Shown one piece after another: positions 1-8,754 of a stretch of DNA of 64,000 nt. The stretch is from Nocardioides houyundeii (GTDB taxonomy: Bacteria > Actinomycetota > Actinomycetes > Propionibacteriales > Nocardioidaceae): positions 868,001-932,000 of the forward strand of contig NZ_CP025581.1 in NCBI RefSeq assembly GCF_002865585.1. The letters run 5' to 3'. The position numbers and the translations under genes were made by a program. Numbering within the stretch: position 1 is the stretch's first letter; every line of letters starts with the position of its first letter. A model generated the notes under the pieces. It was not told the origin of the DNA. It ran no database searches and was given only the letters and a program-made list of their open reading frames with translations.

Positions 1-1
1 C

Positions 2-355
2 CCGCTGGCGACCGTCGGCAACGCGGTCCCCGACTCGTTCGTGGTGCTCGAGAACAACACCATCCAGGTCGAGGCCGAGGCCACCCACATCCCCGAGCTC
101 ATCGAGATCGACATCGCGGGCAAGCGGGTCGGCACCCAGATCCACGCCTCGGACCTGAAGCTGCCCAAGGGCACCACGCTGGTCGCCGACGCGGACCTGC
201 TGATCGTCAACATCACCGGCCAGATCACCGCCGAGGAGCTGGAGGCCGAGCTGGAGGAGGCCGAGGCCGAGGCCGGCATCGAGCGCGAGCCCTCCGACGA
301 GGAGAAGGACGAGGCGGCTGCTGCCGAGGAGTCCGAGGACACCGCCTCCGAGTGA
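2..355 (+). CDS. rplY: 50S ribosomal protein L25 / general stress protein Ctc, 3' part
   Basis: The reading frame is open from the left edge, so the N-terminal 5S-rRNA-binding part lies outside the window. What remains is the C-terminal TL5/CTC beta domain (ending near [18 protein letters not shown]) followed by a long acidic tail rich in Glu, Ala and Asp ([15 protein letters not shown] and onward), as in actinobacterial Ctc proteins. L25 binds 5S rRNA in the large ribosomal subunit. The neighbour is pth, the usual actinobacterial partner, but the two are separated by a strong hairpin and pth has its own promoter. The gene ends in TGA at 353-355. Confidence 0.9.
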   Translation, partial: PLATVGNAVPDSFVVLENNTIQVEAEATHIPELIEIDIAGKRVGTQIHASDLKLPKGTTLVADADLLIVNITGQITAEELEAELEEAEAEAGIEREPSDEEKDEAAAAEESEDTASE

Positions 356-396
356 CCTCGCGCCGAGGGTTCGCCACGCGATCACCTCGACGCACC

Positions 397-429
397 GACA
401 GCGCCGTGGGGGCTCCCCACGGCGCTGTC
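397..429 (+). terminator. Strong hairpin after rplY
   Basis: A perfect 15-bp stem (397-411 with 415-429) and a 3-nt loop lie 40 bases after the rplY stop and before pth. There is no clear U-run, which is common for actinobacterial terminators. Confidence 0.75.
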
Positions 430-440
430 TGCGTTCCGGG

Positions 441-446
441 GATACT
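441..446 (+). promoter_or_regulatory. -10 box GATACT of a likely leaderless pth transcript
   Basis: GATACT ends 6 bases before the pth ATG at 453. That would place the transcription start at or next to the start codon. The only purine-rich stretch, GGAG, is 2 bases from the ATG and too close to serve as a ribosome binding site. Leaderless mRNAs are common in Actinobacteria; this one is inferred. Confidence 0.5.
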
Positions 447-452
447 GGAGCC

Positions 453-1043
453 ATGACTGCGGACGTGTGGCTGGTCGTCGGCCTCGGCAACCCGGGCCCG
501 ACGTACGCCGGTCACCGGCACAACATCGGCTACCTGGTGACCGACGAGCTCGCCGACCGCATGTCGTCGAAGTTCCGCGCGCACAAGACCGGTCGTGCCG
601 AGGTGGTGGAGGGGCGGCTCGGCGCCCCGGGGGAGGCGGGTCCCCGGGTGGTCCTGGTGCGGCCCCGGTCCTACATGAACGAGACCGGCGGGCCGGTGTC
701 GGCGGTGGCCAAGTTCTACGACGTGCCGGCCTCGCGGATCATCGCCGTGCACGACGAGCTGGACATCCCGTTCGGGGCGCTGCGGCTCAAGCTCGGTGGC
801 GGCGACAACGGCCACAACGGCCTGCGCTCGATGCGTGCCTCGCTGGGCACCGGCGACTTCTACCGGGTCCGGGCGGGCATCGGGCGACCCCCCGGTCGCC
901 AGGACGTGGCCGACTTCGTGCTGTCCAACTACAGCACCGTGGAGCGCAAGGAGCTCCCCTTCCAGGTGATCGAGGCCGCGGACGCCGTCGAGTGCCTGAT
1001 CACCTCGGGCCTGGAGAAGGCCCAGCAGAAGTTCAACCGCTGA
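453..1043 (+). CDS. pth: Peptidyl-tRNA hydrolase
   Basis: Pth cleaves the ester bond of peptidyl-tRNAs released from stalled ribosomes and so recycles tRNA. The 196-residue length fits the bacterial family. The N-terminal signature [15 protein letters not shown] (residues 10-24) holds Asn13 and the catalytic His23. MNETG (75-79), the HDELD segment with the catalytic-assisting Asp near 101, and GGDNGHNG with Asn122 are all present. The ATG at 453 starts directly at the conserved beta strand and lies 6 bases after a -10-like box, which decides the start. It follows rplY, its usual neighbour, but a strong hairpin separates them. Confidence 0.97.
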   Translation: MTADVWLVVGLGNPGPTYAGHRHNIGYLVTDELADRMSSKFRAHKTGRAEVVEGRLGAPGEAGPRVVLVRPRSYMNETGGPVSAVAKFYDVPASRIIAVHDELDIPFGALRLKLGGGDNGHNGLRSMRASLGTGDFYRVRAGIGRPPGRQDVADFVLSNYSTVERKELPFQVIEAADAVECLITSGLEKAQQKFNR

Positions 1044-1060
1044 GCCATCCTCCGATCGGT

Positions 1061-1080
1061 CGTCCGGACTCACCCGGACG
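1061..1080 (+). terminator. Hairpin after pth
   Basis: A 7-bp perfect stem (1061-1067 with 1074-1080) and a 6-nt loop begin 18 bases after the pth stop. There is no U-run. It probably ends the pth transcript before the polysaccharide island. Confidence 0.5.
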
Positions 1081-1089
1081 GCCTAGTCA

Positions 1090-1101
1090 CCCAATATCGG
1101 G
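1090..1101 (+). promoter_or_regulatory. CCC-N6-GGG inverted repeat upstream of the island
   Basis: CCCAATATCGGG is a near-palindrome 105 bases before the GTG at 1195. Similar 12-bp elements occur 84-91 bases before four other island genes (17345, 19141, 22366, 36401). The rest of the 1044-1194 gap holds no other gene. An operator function is inferred from the repeated position only. Confidence 0.3.
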
Positions 1102-1194
1102 CATGCGGTAGGGGCCCGCGGCTCGTAGCGTCTCGGGCAAGCACAAGCAACGGCTCGTCCATCATTGGCGGCGGACGAGCTCGGGGGAGCAATC

Positions 1195-1443
1195 GTGAGT
1201 CTTTGGTTCCGTGCGTCCGGGGGGACGCCACAGCAGTCGCTCAGCGGGCCGGCATCGTCCGGTCCTGCGCGCGACGACCGCACGCGGTGCGGTCGCCGGG
1301 TCCAGCAGGGACCCACCTCGGTCGTCCGCGGCATCGGCTCCCCCCACCCGGGTCGTGGGCGTCGTCGTCACGCCGTCCTGCCGCGGCTGGCTGTCCGCGC
1401 CCAGGATGGCGTGGCGACGCACAGCTACGGGGGCCTGGGATGA
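1195..1443 (+). CDS. Possible small leader ORF translationally coupled to the sugar transferase
   Basis: This 82-residue frame starts with GTG at 1195, preceded by a strong GGGGGAG ribosome binding site at about 1183-1189. Its TGA overlaps the ATG of the sugar transferase as ATGA (1440-1443), the junction used throughout this cluster. The product is Arg/Gly/Pro-rich with no recognised domain, no signal peptide and no membrane segment. I do not recognise a family. It may be a real small protein, or a translated leader that couples ribosomes into the next gene. A chance open frame in GC-rich DNA cannot be excluded. Confidence 0.35.
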   Translation: MSLWFRASGGTPQQSLSGPASSGPARDDRTRCGRRVQQGPTSVVRGIGSPHPGRGRRRHAVLPRLAVRAQDGVATHSYGGLG

Positions 1444-2882
1444 CCGACCTCGCGCAGTCCTCGGGCCGGTCCCGGGTCTCCCACCGGGCCCGGGTCTCCC
1501 ACCGGGCCGTGACCCGGAGCTCCGCCCGCGCCCGGCGTGGGGTGCCGTGGGCCCGGCTGATGCTGCCCATCGAGCTGGCGGCCGTGCTGCTCACCATGAC
1601 CGCCGTGGTCGGGGTTCTCGACGCTCCGGTCCTCGGCTCGGCCGGCTACGTCGTGCTGGTGCTGCTGGCCAGCTACGCCTTCGGGGGTCAGGCCGTCCGG
1701 CCCGGGCTGCCCCGACCGGGAAAGGTCCTGCGGGACCAGGTCGTTCCCTTCGGTGCGGCCGGGGCCGCGAGCGCCGTGGGCCTCGTCTCGACCGCCGACC
1801 TGCGCAGCGCCCTGTGCCTGAGCGTGGCCGCCGGGGCCGTCATCGCGGGCGGCGCTCTCCTGCGCCACCTGCTGCCGGTGCAGCAGCGGGTGGTGGTCGT
1901 CGGCTCCGCCGTGGACGTGGCCGAGGCGGCCACCCGGTGGGCAGGTGACCGACGGATCCAGGTCGTCGGCAGCCTGGTGCTGGGAAGCCAGCAGCCGATG
2001 CTGCCGCGCCAGCGCGGCGCCGAGGAGCTGGGGATCTCGGTGGTCGAGGAGGACGACGACCCGCGCGCCGCACTGCTGCGCTTCGCACCAGACCTGGTGC
2101 TGGTGACCCAGGGGGGCGACCTCGACACCGACCGGGTGCGCCGGATCGGGTGGGCTCTGGAGGGCACCGGGATCGCACTGGCCCTGCAGTCCCAGCTCGA
2201 GGGGATCGGGCCGCACCGCATCGAGCACACCCGCTTCGCCGGGTCACCCGTGGTGCACCTGCGCTCGAGCAGGCCCTCGCCGGTCCTGCGGGCCCTCAAG
2301 GCGCTGGTCGATCGGACCGTGGGGTCGATGATCCTGGTCCTGGCCTCCCCGCTGATCCTCGCGCTCGTGGTCGCGGTGCGTGCCACCTCGACGGGTCCCG
2401 GGATCTTCCAGCAGGTGCGAGTGGGGCGCGACGGCCGACACTTCACGATGTACAAGCTGCGCACCATGACCGAGGACGCCGAGGCGGTCAAGGCGTTCCT
2501 CCTGGACTCCGACGAGGGCAACGGCCTGCTGTTCAAGAAGCGGGCCGACCCCCGGGTCACGCGACTGGGCCGGGTACTGCGCAAGTACTCCCTCGACGAG
2601 CTGCCCCAGCTGATCAACGTGGTCAAGGGGGACATGTCGCTCGTGGGGCCGCGGCCGGCGCTGCCGAGCGAGGTCGCCCGCTACACCGCTCTGGAGCGTC
2701 GGCGGCTGGTGGTGCGGCCCGGGATGACCGGGGCCTGGCAGGTCAACGGCCGGTCCACGCTGGGTCGGGACGAGTCGGTCCGGCTGGACATCGACTATGC
2801 CGACAACTACCGCCTCGTCGACGACGTGGTCATCGGTCTCAAGACCGTCGACGCCGTGGTTCGACCCAAGGGTGCGTGGTGA
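1440..2882 (+). CDS. Initiating sugar-phosphate transferase (polyprenyl glycosylphosphotransferase)
   Basis: This protein moves a hexose-1-phosphate from a nucleotide sugar to undecaprenyl phosphate in the membrane, the first step of repeat-unit assembly. It has 480 residues. An Arg-rich N-terminus leads into about four hydrophobic helices, then a soluble Rossmann-like CoA-binding-type domain, then a last helix (near VGSMILVLASPLIL) and the bacterial sugar transferase catalytic domain with YKLRTM, RKYSLDELPQ and SLVGPRP. This is the WbaP/CpsE-type architecture. The ATG at 1440 overlaps the stop of a small upstream ORF. A longer in-frame start at 1203 exists, but its extra 79 residues are low-complexity and unlike the family. 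The substrate sugar cannot be told from sequence. Confidence 0.9.
   Translation: MTDLAQSSGRSRVSHRARVSHRAVTRSSARARRGVPWARLMLPIELAAVLLTMTAVVGVLDAPVLGSAGYVVLVLLASYAFGGQAVRPGLPRPGKVLRDQVVPFGAAGAASAVGLVSTADLRSALCLSVAAGAVIAGGALLRHLLPVQQRVVVVGSAVDVAEAATRWAGDRRIQVVGSLVLGSQQPMLPRQRGAEELGISVVEEDDDPRAALLRFAPDLVLVTQGGDLDTDRVRRIGWALEGTGIALALQSQLEGIGPHRIEHTRFAGSPVVHLRSSRPSPVLRALKALVDRTVGSMILVLASPLILALVVAVRATSTGPGIFQQVRVGRDGRHFTMYKLRTMTEDAEAVKAFLLDSDEGNGLLFKKRADPRVTRLGRVLRKYSLDELPQLINVVKGDMSLVGPRPALPSEVARYTALERRRLVVRPGMTGAWQVNGRSTLGRDESVRLDIDYADNYRLVDDVVIGLKTVDAVVRPKGAW
1473..1508 (+). repeat. 18-bp tandem duplication inside the sugar transferase
   Basis: Two identical 18-bp copies (1473-1490 and 1491-1508) encode RVSHRA twice in the cytoplasmic N-terminus. 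It is in frame and probably neutral. Confidence 0.8.
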
Positions 2883-3027
2883 GGGTGTCCGCGAGCGCCA
2901 CCGCGGACAGCACCCGCCGGCCGGTCGCTGACGAGTCGTCGAGATGACTTCCGGCGCCGCGCGACGATCCGTCCGCGGCGCCATGCAGGCAACACCAACA
3001 CTCGGGATGAGCTGGAAGAGGTCTCCC

Positions 3028-6000
3028 ATGTCCGGTGACACCCCGCGCGTCGTCCGCCACCTGCCAGCGCTGGTCGCGGCCTGGGCCGTGGCCGTGGCGC
3101 TGCTGGTCCTGCCCGTCCTGGCCTCCCCGGCCAACGCCGCGGACCCCTGCGGCGCGGGCGGCAACAAGATCGCCTGCGAGAACACGCAGCCCGGATCCTC
3201 GGACTGGGACGTCTGGGGTGCGGGGGACACCAGCATCCAGGGCTTCTCCACCGATGTGTCGGTCAACGTCGGTGAGCGCATCGACTTCAAGGTCGACACC
3301 GACGCGCGGGCCTACCGGGTCGACATCTACCGCGTGGGCTACTACCAAGGTCTCGGGGCGCGCAAGATCGCCTCGGTCAACCCGAGCGCGGCGCTGCCGC
3401 AACGTCAGCCCCAGTGCATCACCGACTCCGCCACCGAGCTCTACGACTGCGGCAACTGGGCCGTCTCGGCCTCGTGGAGCGTGCCCTCGACATCGGTCTC
3501 GGGTGTCTACCTCGCCAAGCTGACCCGCACCGACACCGGCGGTGCCAGCCACATCACCTTCGTGGTGCGTGACGACGCCAGCCGCTCCGACGTCGTCTTC
3601 CAGACCTCCGACACCACCTGGCAGGCCTACAACACCTACGGGGGCTCGGACTTCTACCAGGGCGGCGGCAACGGCCGCGCCTACAAGCTCAGCTACAACC
3701 GCCCCGTCATGACCCGCAAGGACAACGGCGGCCGCGACTTCTTCTTCGCCAACGAGTACCCGCTGGTCCGCTTCCTCGAGCGCAACGGCTACGACACCAG
3801 CTACATCGCCGGCGTCGACACCGACCGCCGTGGTCAGCTGCTGACCAACCACAAGGTGTTCCTCTCGGTGGGCCACGACGAGTACTGGAGCGGCGCCCAG
3901 CGGGCCAACGTGGAGGCGGCCCGGGACGCCGGGGTGCACCTGCAGTTCCTCAGTGGCAACGAGGCCTACTGGAAGACGCGCTACGAGCCGTCGGCCGACG
4001 CGAGCCGGACGGCGTACCGGACGTTGGTCTCCTACAAGGAGACCTGGGGCAACGCCAAGATCGACCCCAGCGACCAGTGGACCGGGACCTGGCGCGACCC
4101 GCGCTTCGCGGCTCCCGCGAAGGGTGCCGGCCGTCCCGAGAACGAGCTGACGGGCACCGCCTACATGGTCAACCACGACGACCTGGCCCTGAGCGTGAGC
4201 GCGCCCGAGGGCAAGCTGCGGCTGTGGCGCAACACCAGCCTGACCACGATGACGTCCGGGTCCACGCGGCTGGCTCCGCACACGGTCGGCTACGAGTCCA
4301 ACGAGGACCTCGACAACGGCTTCCGCCCGCAAGGGCTGATCCGGCTCTCCACCACCACCGGCGCGGTCCCGGAGTACCTCCAGGACTTCGGCAACCAGGT
4401 CGCCCCGGGCTCGACCACCCACCACCTGACGCTCTACCGGGCGCCCAGCGGCGCCCTGGTGTTCAGCGCCGGCAGCATCCAGTGGACGTGGGGCCTCGAC
4501 GAGGACCACGACTCCAGCTACGCCGCCGAGCCCGCCGACAAGCGGATGCAGCAGGCCCAGGTCAACCTCTTCGCCGACATGGGGGTCCAGCCGACCACGC
4601 TGATGAGCACCCTGGTCGCGGCGAGCAGGAGCACCGACACCGCGAAGCCGACCGTGGCGATCACCGCCCCGGCTGCGGGTACGGCGCAGCGCAACGGCGA
4701 CCGGATCACCCTCACCGGCACCGCGACCGACTCGGGAGGACAGGTCGCGGGCGTCGAGGTCTCGACCGACAACGGGGTCTCCTGGCACCCCGCTGCGGGC
4801 ACCGGGTCGTGGACCTACTCCTTCATCCAGCACGGGCGGGGGAGCGCCCCCGTCCAGGTGCGGGCGGTCGACGACAGCGCCAACATCGGGGCCGCCACCA
4901 GCCGCTCCTTCGAGGTCACCTGTCCCTGCAGCCTGTGGGGGCAGACGGTGCCCGACCTCCCGGCCACCGACGACGCCGCAGCCGTCGAGCTCGGGATCCG
5001 GTTCACCCCCAAGGTGGACGGATTCGTCACCGGCGTGCGGTTCTACAAGGGATCCGGCAACGGCGGCACCCACGTGGGGTCGCTGTGGAGCCCGGCGGGC
5101 CAGCGTCTCGGCCAGGTGACGTTCACCGGCGAGACGGCGACCGGATGGCAGAGCGCCAGCTTCGCCAACGCCGTACCGGTCACCGCCGGTCAGACCTACA
5201 CCGCCTCCTACACCGCGCCCACCGGGCGCTACGCCACCGAGGCCGACGCCTTCAGCGCCCGCGGGTACGACGCAGGGGTGCTCAGCGTGGCCGGCGGGTT
5301 CGGCAGCCAGCCGCCCGGGGTCTTCGGCACCTCCGGCACGCTGCCGACCCAGTCCTACCGCAACAGCAACTACTTCGTCGACGTCGCGTTCTCCGCCACC
5401 AACGACTCGCCCCTGGCCGTCGTGGACCAGTCGCCGACGCCGGGGGCCACCGGCGTGCCGGTCTCCACGACGGTGAGCGCCCGGTTCTCCAAGCCGCTCG
5501 CGGCCGGCACCGCCGGCCTCACGCTGCGCACCTCCGCCGGAGCCACCGTGCCCGGCACCACCACCTACGACGCGACCGACCGGCGGGTCACCTTCACCCC
5601 TGCCGCACCGCTGGCCAGCTCCGTCGAGCACACCGCCACCGTGCGCGGCACCGACGCCCAGGGCGCGACGGTCAGCACCGGTGCGACCTGGACCTTCCGC
5701 ACCGCCAGTCCCACCAGCCCGCCCGGGGTCTGCCCGTGCTCGCTGTTCACCCCCGACACCATGCCGACGGTGCTCGAGGACCCCGACAAGCAGGCCGTCA
5801 CCCTCGGCACCCGGTTCAGCTCCGACGTCAGCGGGGTGGTGACCGGGGTCCGGTTCTACAAGGGCCCCAACAACACCGGCACCCACACCGGGACGCTGTG
5901 GAGCGCCGCGGGCGCACAGCTGGCCACCGGCACGTTCACGGGCGAGACCGCCAGCGGCTGGCAGCAGCTGACCTTCGCCACGCCGGTGCCGATCGCCAAG

Positions 6001-7620
6001 GACACCGCCTACGTGGTCTCCTACCGGACCCAGCAGGGCCGGTACTCCGCCTCGCCGAACGCCTTCGCCAACGCCGACCTCTCCCGGCCCCCCTTGCGGG
6101 TGAGCTCCACCGCGGGCGCCTACACCTACGGCACCGGCTTCCCCTCGACCAGCGTCCAGACCAGCTATCTGGTCGACGTCGTGTTCGACCGGACCACCCC
6201 GAGCCTGACCCTGACGTCGCGGCAACCGGCCCCCGGGGCCGTCGACGTGCCGCGCGAGAGCTCGGTCCGCGTCGGGGTCTCCAGCCCGCTGGCGCCCGGC
6301 TGGTCGCTGGAGGTCAAGCAGGGTACGACGCCGCTGGCCGGCACCGCAGCGCTGGACGCCGCCGGGACCACCCTGACCTGGACACCGGGTCAGCCGCTCC
6401 CGGCGGGCGCGGACGTCACGGTCACGCTGTCCGGCGCCGTCTCCACCGACGGGGTCACCCTTGCGACCCAGACCTGGAGCTTCCGCACGAGGACCGCGGA
6501 GACCAACTCCGAGCAGTCCCTGTTCGGGGACCAGGTACCCGTCGACGCCACCACCGACGACACCTCCGCCGTGGAGCTCGGCACCGCCTTCACGCCCAGC
6601 CGCAGCGGGTTCATCAAGGCCGTCCGCTTCTACAAGGGGGTCGGCAGCACCGGGACGCACACCGGCTCGGTGTGGTCCGCGAGCGGTTCCCGCCTGGCCA
6701 CGGTGACGTTCGCCAACGAGACCGCGTCGGGGTGGCAGACCGCCCCGCTGGTCCAGCCTCTCGCGGTGACGGCGGGCACCACGTACGTCGTCTCCTACCT
6801 GGCACCGCAGGGCCGCTACGCGCGGACGCCGCAGTTCTTCACCACCGCGTGGACCCGCGGCGACCTGACCGCTCCGGCGGCGAACAACGGACGCTTCGTC
6901 TACGGCGGAGGTTTCCCGGCCAGCACCTACGAGGCGACGAACTACTTCGTCGACGTCGTCTACCAGGGGGGCGCCACGCCGACGCCCACGCCGACGCCCA
7001 CGCCGGCGCCCACGCCTACCGCTACCCCCACGCCGACGCCCACGCCTACCGCTACCCCCACGCCGACGCCGACCCCGACCCCGACGCCGACGCCCACTCC
7101 CACGCCGACGCCCACGCCGACCCCCACGCCGACGCCCACGCCGACCACGACGTCGATGTTCGCCGGTCGGCAGCCGGCCGTCGCCGCCGACGCGGAGAAG
7201 GCTGCGGTCGAGCTGGGCACCAGGTTCCGGTCCTCGGTGAACGGCACCGTGACCGCGATCCGGTTCTACAAGGGGCCGGGCAACACAGGCACCCACACCG
7301 GTTCGATCTGGTCCTCCACCGGCACCCGGCTCGGCACCGTCACGTTCCGCAACGAGACGGCCTCGGGCTGGCAGGAGGCGGTGCTGAGCACGCCGGTGCC
7401 GATCACCGCGGGCCAGATCTACGTGGTCTCGTACTACGCGCCGGTGGGTCGCTACTCGGTGACCGAGCAGTTCTTCTCCGGCAACCACGTCGTCGGCCCG
7501 CTGACCGCCCCGGCGAACCCCAACGGCGTCTACCGCTACGGCACCGGCGGGGGCTTCCCGCAGAGCACGTGGAACGCCGCCAGCTACTTCGTCGACGTGG
7601 TCTTCCGATCGTCGACCTGA
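3028..7620 (+). CDS. Large secreted protein: DMFA2-type domain, Ig-like domains and four DUF4082 domains
   Basis: A secreted protein of 1530 residues. The start at 3028 follows a GGAAGAGG site and opens a signal peptide with likely cleavage after ANA (about residue 37). Residues 40-530 resemble the N,N-dimethylformamidase beta-subunit-like domain (VGHDEYWS, SGNEAYW, VGYESNED). Next come an Ig-like domain (about 550-630), DUF4082 copy 1 (632-790), an Ig-like Big_5-type domain, DUF4082 copy 2 (902-1053), another Big_5-type domain, DUF4082 copy 3 (1163-1311), a Thr-Pro linker (1315-1373) and DUF4082 copy 4 (1375-1530). Each DUF4082 has the VRFYKG and FxNETASGWQ-type motifs. It lies between the initiating transferase and the nucleotide-sugar genes, which suggests binding or modification of the exopolysaccharide. 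Enzymatic activity is not established. Confidence 0.85.
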   Translation: MSGDTPRVVRHLPALVAAWAVAVALLVLPVLASPANAADPCGAGGNKIACENTQPGSSDWDVWGAGDTSIQGFSTDVSVNVGERIDFKVDTDARAYRVDIYRVGYYQGLGARKIASVNPSAALPQRQPQCITDSATELYDCGNWAVSASWSVPSTSVSGVYLAKLTRTDTGGASHITFVVRDDASRSDVVFQTSDTTWQAYNTYGGSDFYQGGGNGRAYKLSYNRPVMTRKDNGGRDFFFANEYPLVRFLERNGYDTSYIAGVDTDRRGQLLTNHKVFLSVGHDEYWSGAQRANVEAARDAGVHLQFLSGNEAYWKTRYEPSADASRTAYRTLVSYKETWGNAKIDPSDQWTGTWRDPRFAAPAKGAGRPENELTGTAYMVNHDDLALSVSAPEGKLRLWRNTSLTTMTSGSTRLAPHTVGYESNEDLDNGFRPQGLIRLSTTTGAVPEYLQDFGNQVAPGSTTHHLTLYRAPSGALVFSAGSIQWTWGLDEDHDSSYAAEPADKRMQQAQVNLFADMGVQPTTLMSTLVAASRSTDTAKPTVAITAPAAGTAQRNGDRITLTGTATDSGGQVAGVEVSTDNGVSWHPAAGTGSWTYSFIQHGRGSAPVQVRAVDDSANIGAATSRSFEVTCPCSLWGQTVPDLPATDDAAAVELGIRFTPKVDGFVTGVRFYKGSGNGGTHVGSLWSPAGQRLGQVTFTGETATGWQSASFANAVPVTAGQTYTASYTAPTGRYATEADAFSARGYDAGVLSVAGGFGSQPPGVFGTSGTLPTQSYRNSNYFVDVAFSATNDSPLAVVDQSPTPGATGVPVSTTVSARFSKPLAAGTAGLTLRTSAGATVPGTTTYDATDRRVTFTPAAPLASSVEHTATVRGTDAQGATVSTGATWTFRTASPTSPPGVCPCSLFTPDTMPTVLEDPDKQAVTLGTRFSSDVSGVVTGVRFYKGPNNTGTHTGTLWSAAGAQLATGTFTGETASGWQQLTFATPVPIAKDTAYVVSYRTQQGRYSASPNAFANADLSRPPLRVSSTAGAYTYGTGFPSTSVQTSYLVDVVFDRTTPSLTLTSRQPAPGAVDVPRESSVRVGVSSPLAPGWSLEVKQGTTPLAGTAALDAAGTTLTWTPGQPLPAGADVTVTLSGAVSTDGVTLATQTWSFRTRTAETNSEQSLFGDQVPVDATTDDTSAVELGTAFTPSRSGFIKAVRFYKGVGSTGTHTGSVWSASGSRLATVTFANETASGWQTAPLVQPLAVTAGTTYVVSYLAPQGRYARTPQFFTTAWTRGDLTAPAANNGRFVYGGGFPASTYEATNYFVDVVYQGGATPTPTPTPTPAPTPTATPTPTPTPTATPTPTPTPTPTPTPTPTPTPTPTPTPTPTPTTTSMFAGRQPAVAADAEKAAVELGTRFRSSVNGTVTAIRFYKGPGNTGTHTGSIWSSTGTRLGTVTFRNETASGWQEAVLSTPVPITAGQIYVVSYYAPVGRYSVTEQFFSGNHVVGPLTAPANPNGVYRYGTGGGFPQSTWNAASYFVDVVFRSST
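6970..7146 (+). repeat. Thr-Pro linker microsatellite
   Basis: Imperfect tandem ACGCCG/ACGCCC-type units encode about 55 residues of alternating Thr and Pro between the third and fourth DUF4082 domains. It is a flexible, possibly glycosylated spacer and may be prone to length change. Confidence 0.85.
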
Positions 7621-7660
7621 GAAGTCGCCCGCCTGCGCGGGCAGAGAGAAAGAGGACGCG

Positions 7661-8754
7661 ATGACGGTGACGGGGGAAGCTGCGCCGGGCCCCACCAGGC
7701 CCTTGGGCGTGGCGGTCGTCGGTGCGGGCTACTGGGGTCCGAACCTGATTCGGAACTTCCGGAGCAGCACGGACTGGGACCTGGTCGCCGTGTGCGACCT
7801 CGACGTGGCACGCGCGCACACCGTGCTCGGCACCAGGAGCGGGGTCGCGGTGACCGCGTCCCTGGACGAGGTGTTGGCGCGCGACGACGTCGACGCGATC
7901 GCGATCGCGACCCCCGCGCGCACCCACCAGGGCGTCGCGCTGGCGGCCCTGCGCGCGGGGAAGCACGTGCTGGTGGAGAAGCCGCTGGCCGACAGCGTGG
8001 CGAACGGCACCGCCATGGTCGAGCTGGCGCGCGAGCGGGGGCTCGTGCTGATGGCGGACCACACCTACTGCTACACCCCCGCGGTGCTGAAGATCCGCGA
8101 GCTGGTCGAGGCCGGCGAGCTCGGCGACATCCTCTTCATCGACTCGGTGCGCATCAACCTCGGGCTGGTGCAGCCCGACGTGGACGTGTTCTGGGACCTC
8201 GCCCCCACGACCTCTCCATCCTGGACTTCGTCATCCCCGGGGGCCTCGAGCCCACCGGGGTGGCGGCGCAGGGCGCCGACCCGCTCGGGGCCGGCAAGAG
8301 CTGCGTCGGCTACCTCAGCCTCCCGCTGGTGGGTGGCGCGATGGCGCACGTCCACGTCAACTGGCTCAGCCCCACCAAGATCCGGCAGATGGTGATCAGC
8401 GGGACCCGCCGCACCCTGGTCTGGGACGACCTCAACCCGCAGCAGCGGCTCAGCGTCTACGACCGGGGGGTCGACCTGGAGCACAACTCCGCCAGCGCAG
8501 CCGACCGGACCGCCTCCACGATCTCCTACCGGCTGGGGGACACCTGGGCTCCGGCCCTGCCCGAGCGCGAGGCGCTCGGGTCGATGGTCGCCGAGTTCGC
8601 CGGCAGCATCCGGGAGCAGCGGGCCTCGCGCACCGACGGCGAGGCCGGGCTGCGCGTGCTCCGCGTCCTGGAGGCGGCCGCGCGCAGCCTCGGCTCTGAC
8701 GGTGCGCTGGTCTCGGCGCGTCCTGAGCAGCCCCGGCTGGAGGTGGCCCGATGA
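7661..8754 (+). pseudogene. Gfo/Idh/MocA-family oxidoreductase, interrupted by one missing base
   Basis: The N-terminal half is a Rossmann NAD(P)-binding domain (VVGAGYWGPN, CDLD) with the family EKPLA motif. The C-terminal half (DLSILDFVIPGG onward, GGAMAHVHVNW) continues in the next frame. The frames switch at a run of five C (8202-8206). One extra C gives a continuous 364-residue enzyme reading FWDLAPHDLSILD. Such enzymes oxidise nucleotide-activated sugars, for example WbpB in acetamido-sugar pathways. The next gene starts inside the stop codon (ATGA at 8751). The break may be a sequencing error, because neighbouring genes show the same kind of lesion. Confidence 0.85.

Noticed and set aside
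1203..1439. A longer N-terminus for the sugar transferase starting at 1203
   Set aside because: The 79 added residues are Arg/Pro-rich without similarity to the family, and the overlap ATG at 1440 fits the operon style.
6970..7146. The short tandem units as a CRISPR array or minisatellite locus
   Set aside because: There are no spacers and no cas genes. The units are in frame and encode a Thr-Pro linker between domains.
2839..7695. A 1618-residue open frame on the minus strand opposite the large secreted protein
   Set aside because: The plus-strand protein has a signal peptide and clear domains. The antisense frame is Gly/Arg/Val-rich and stays open only because of GC-rich codon positions.
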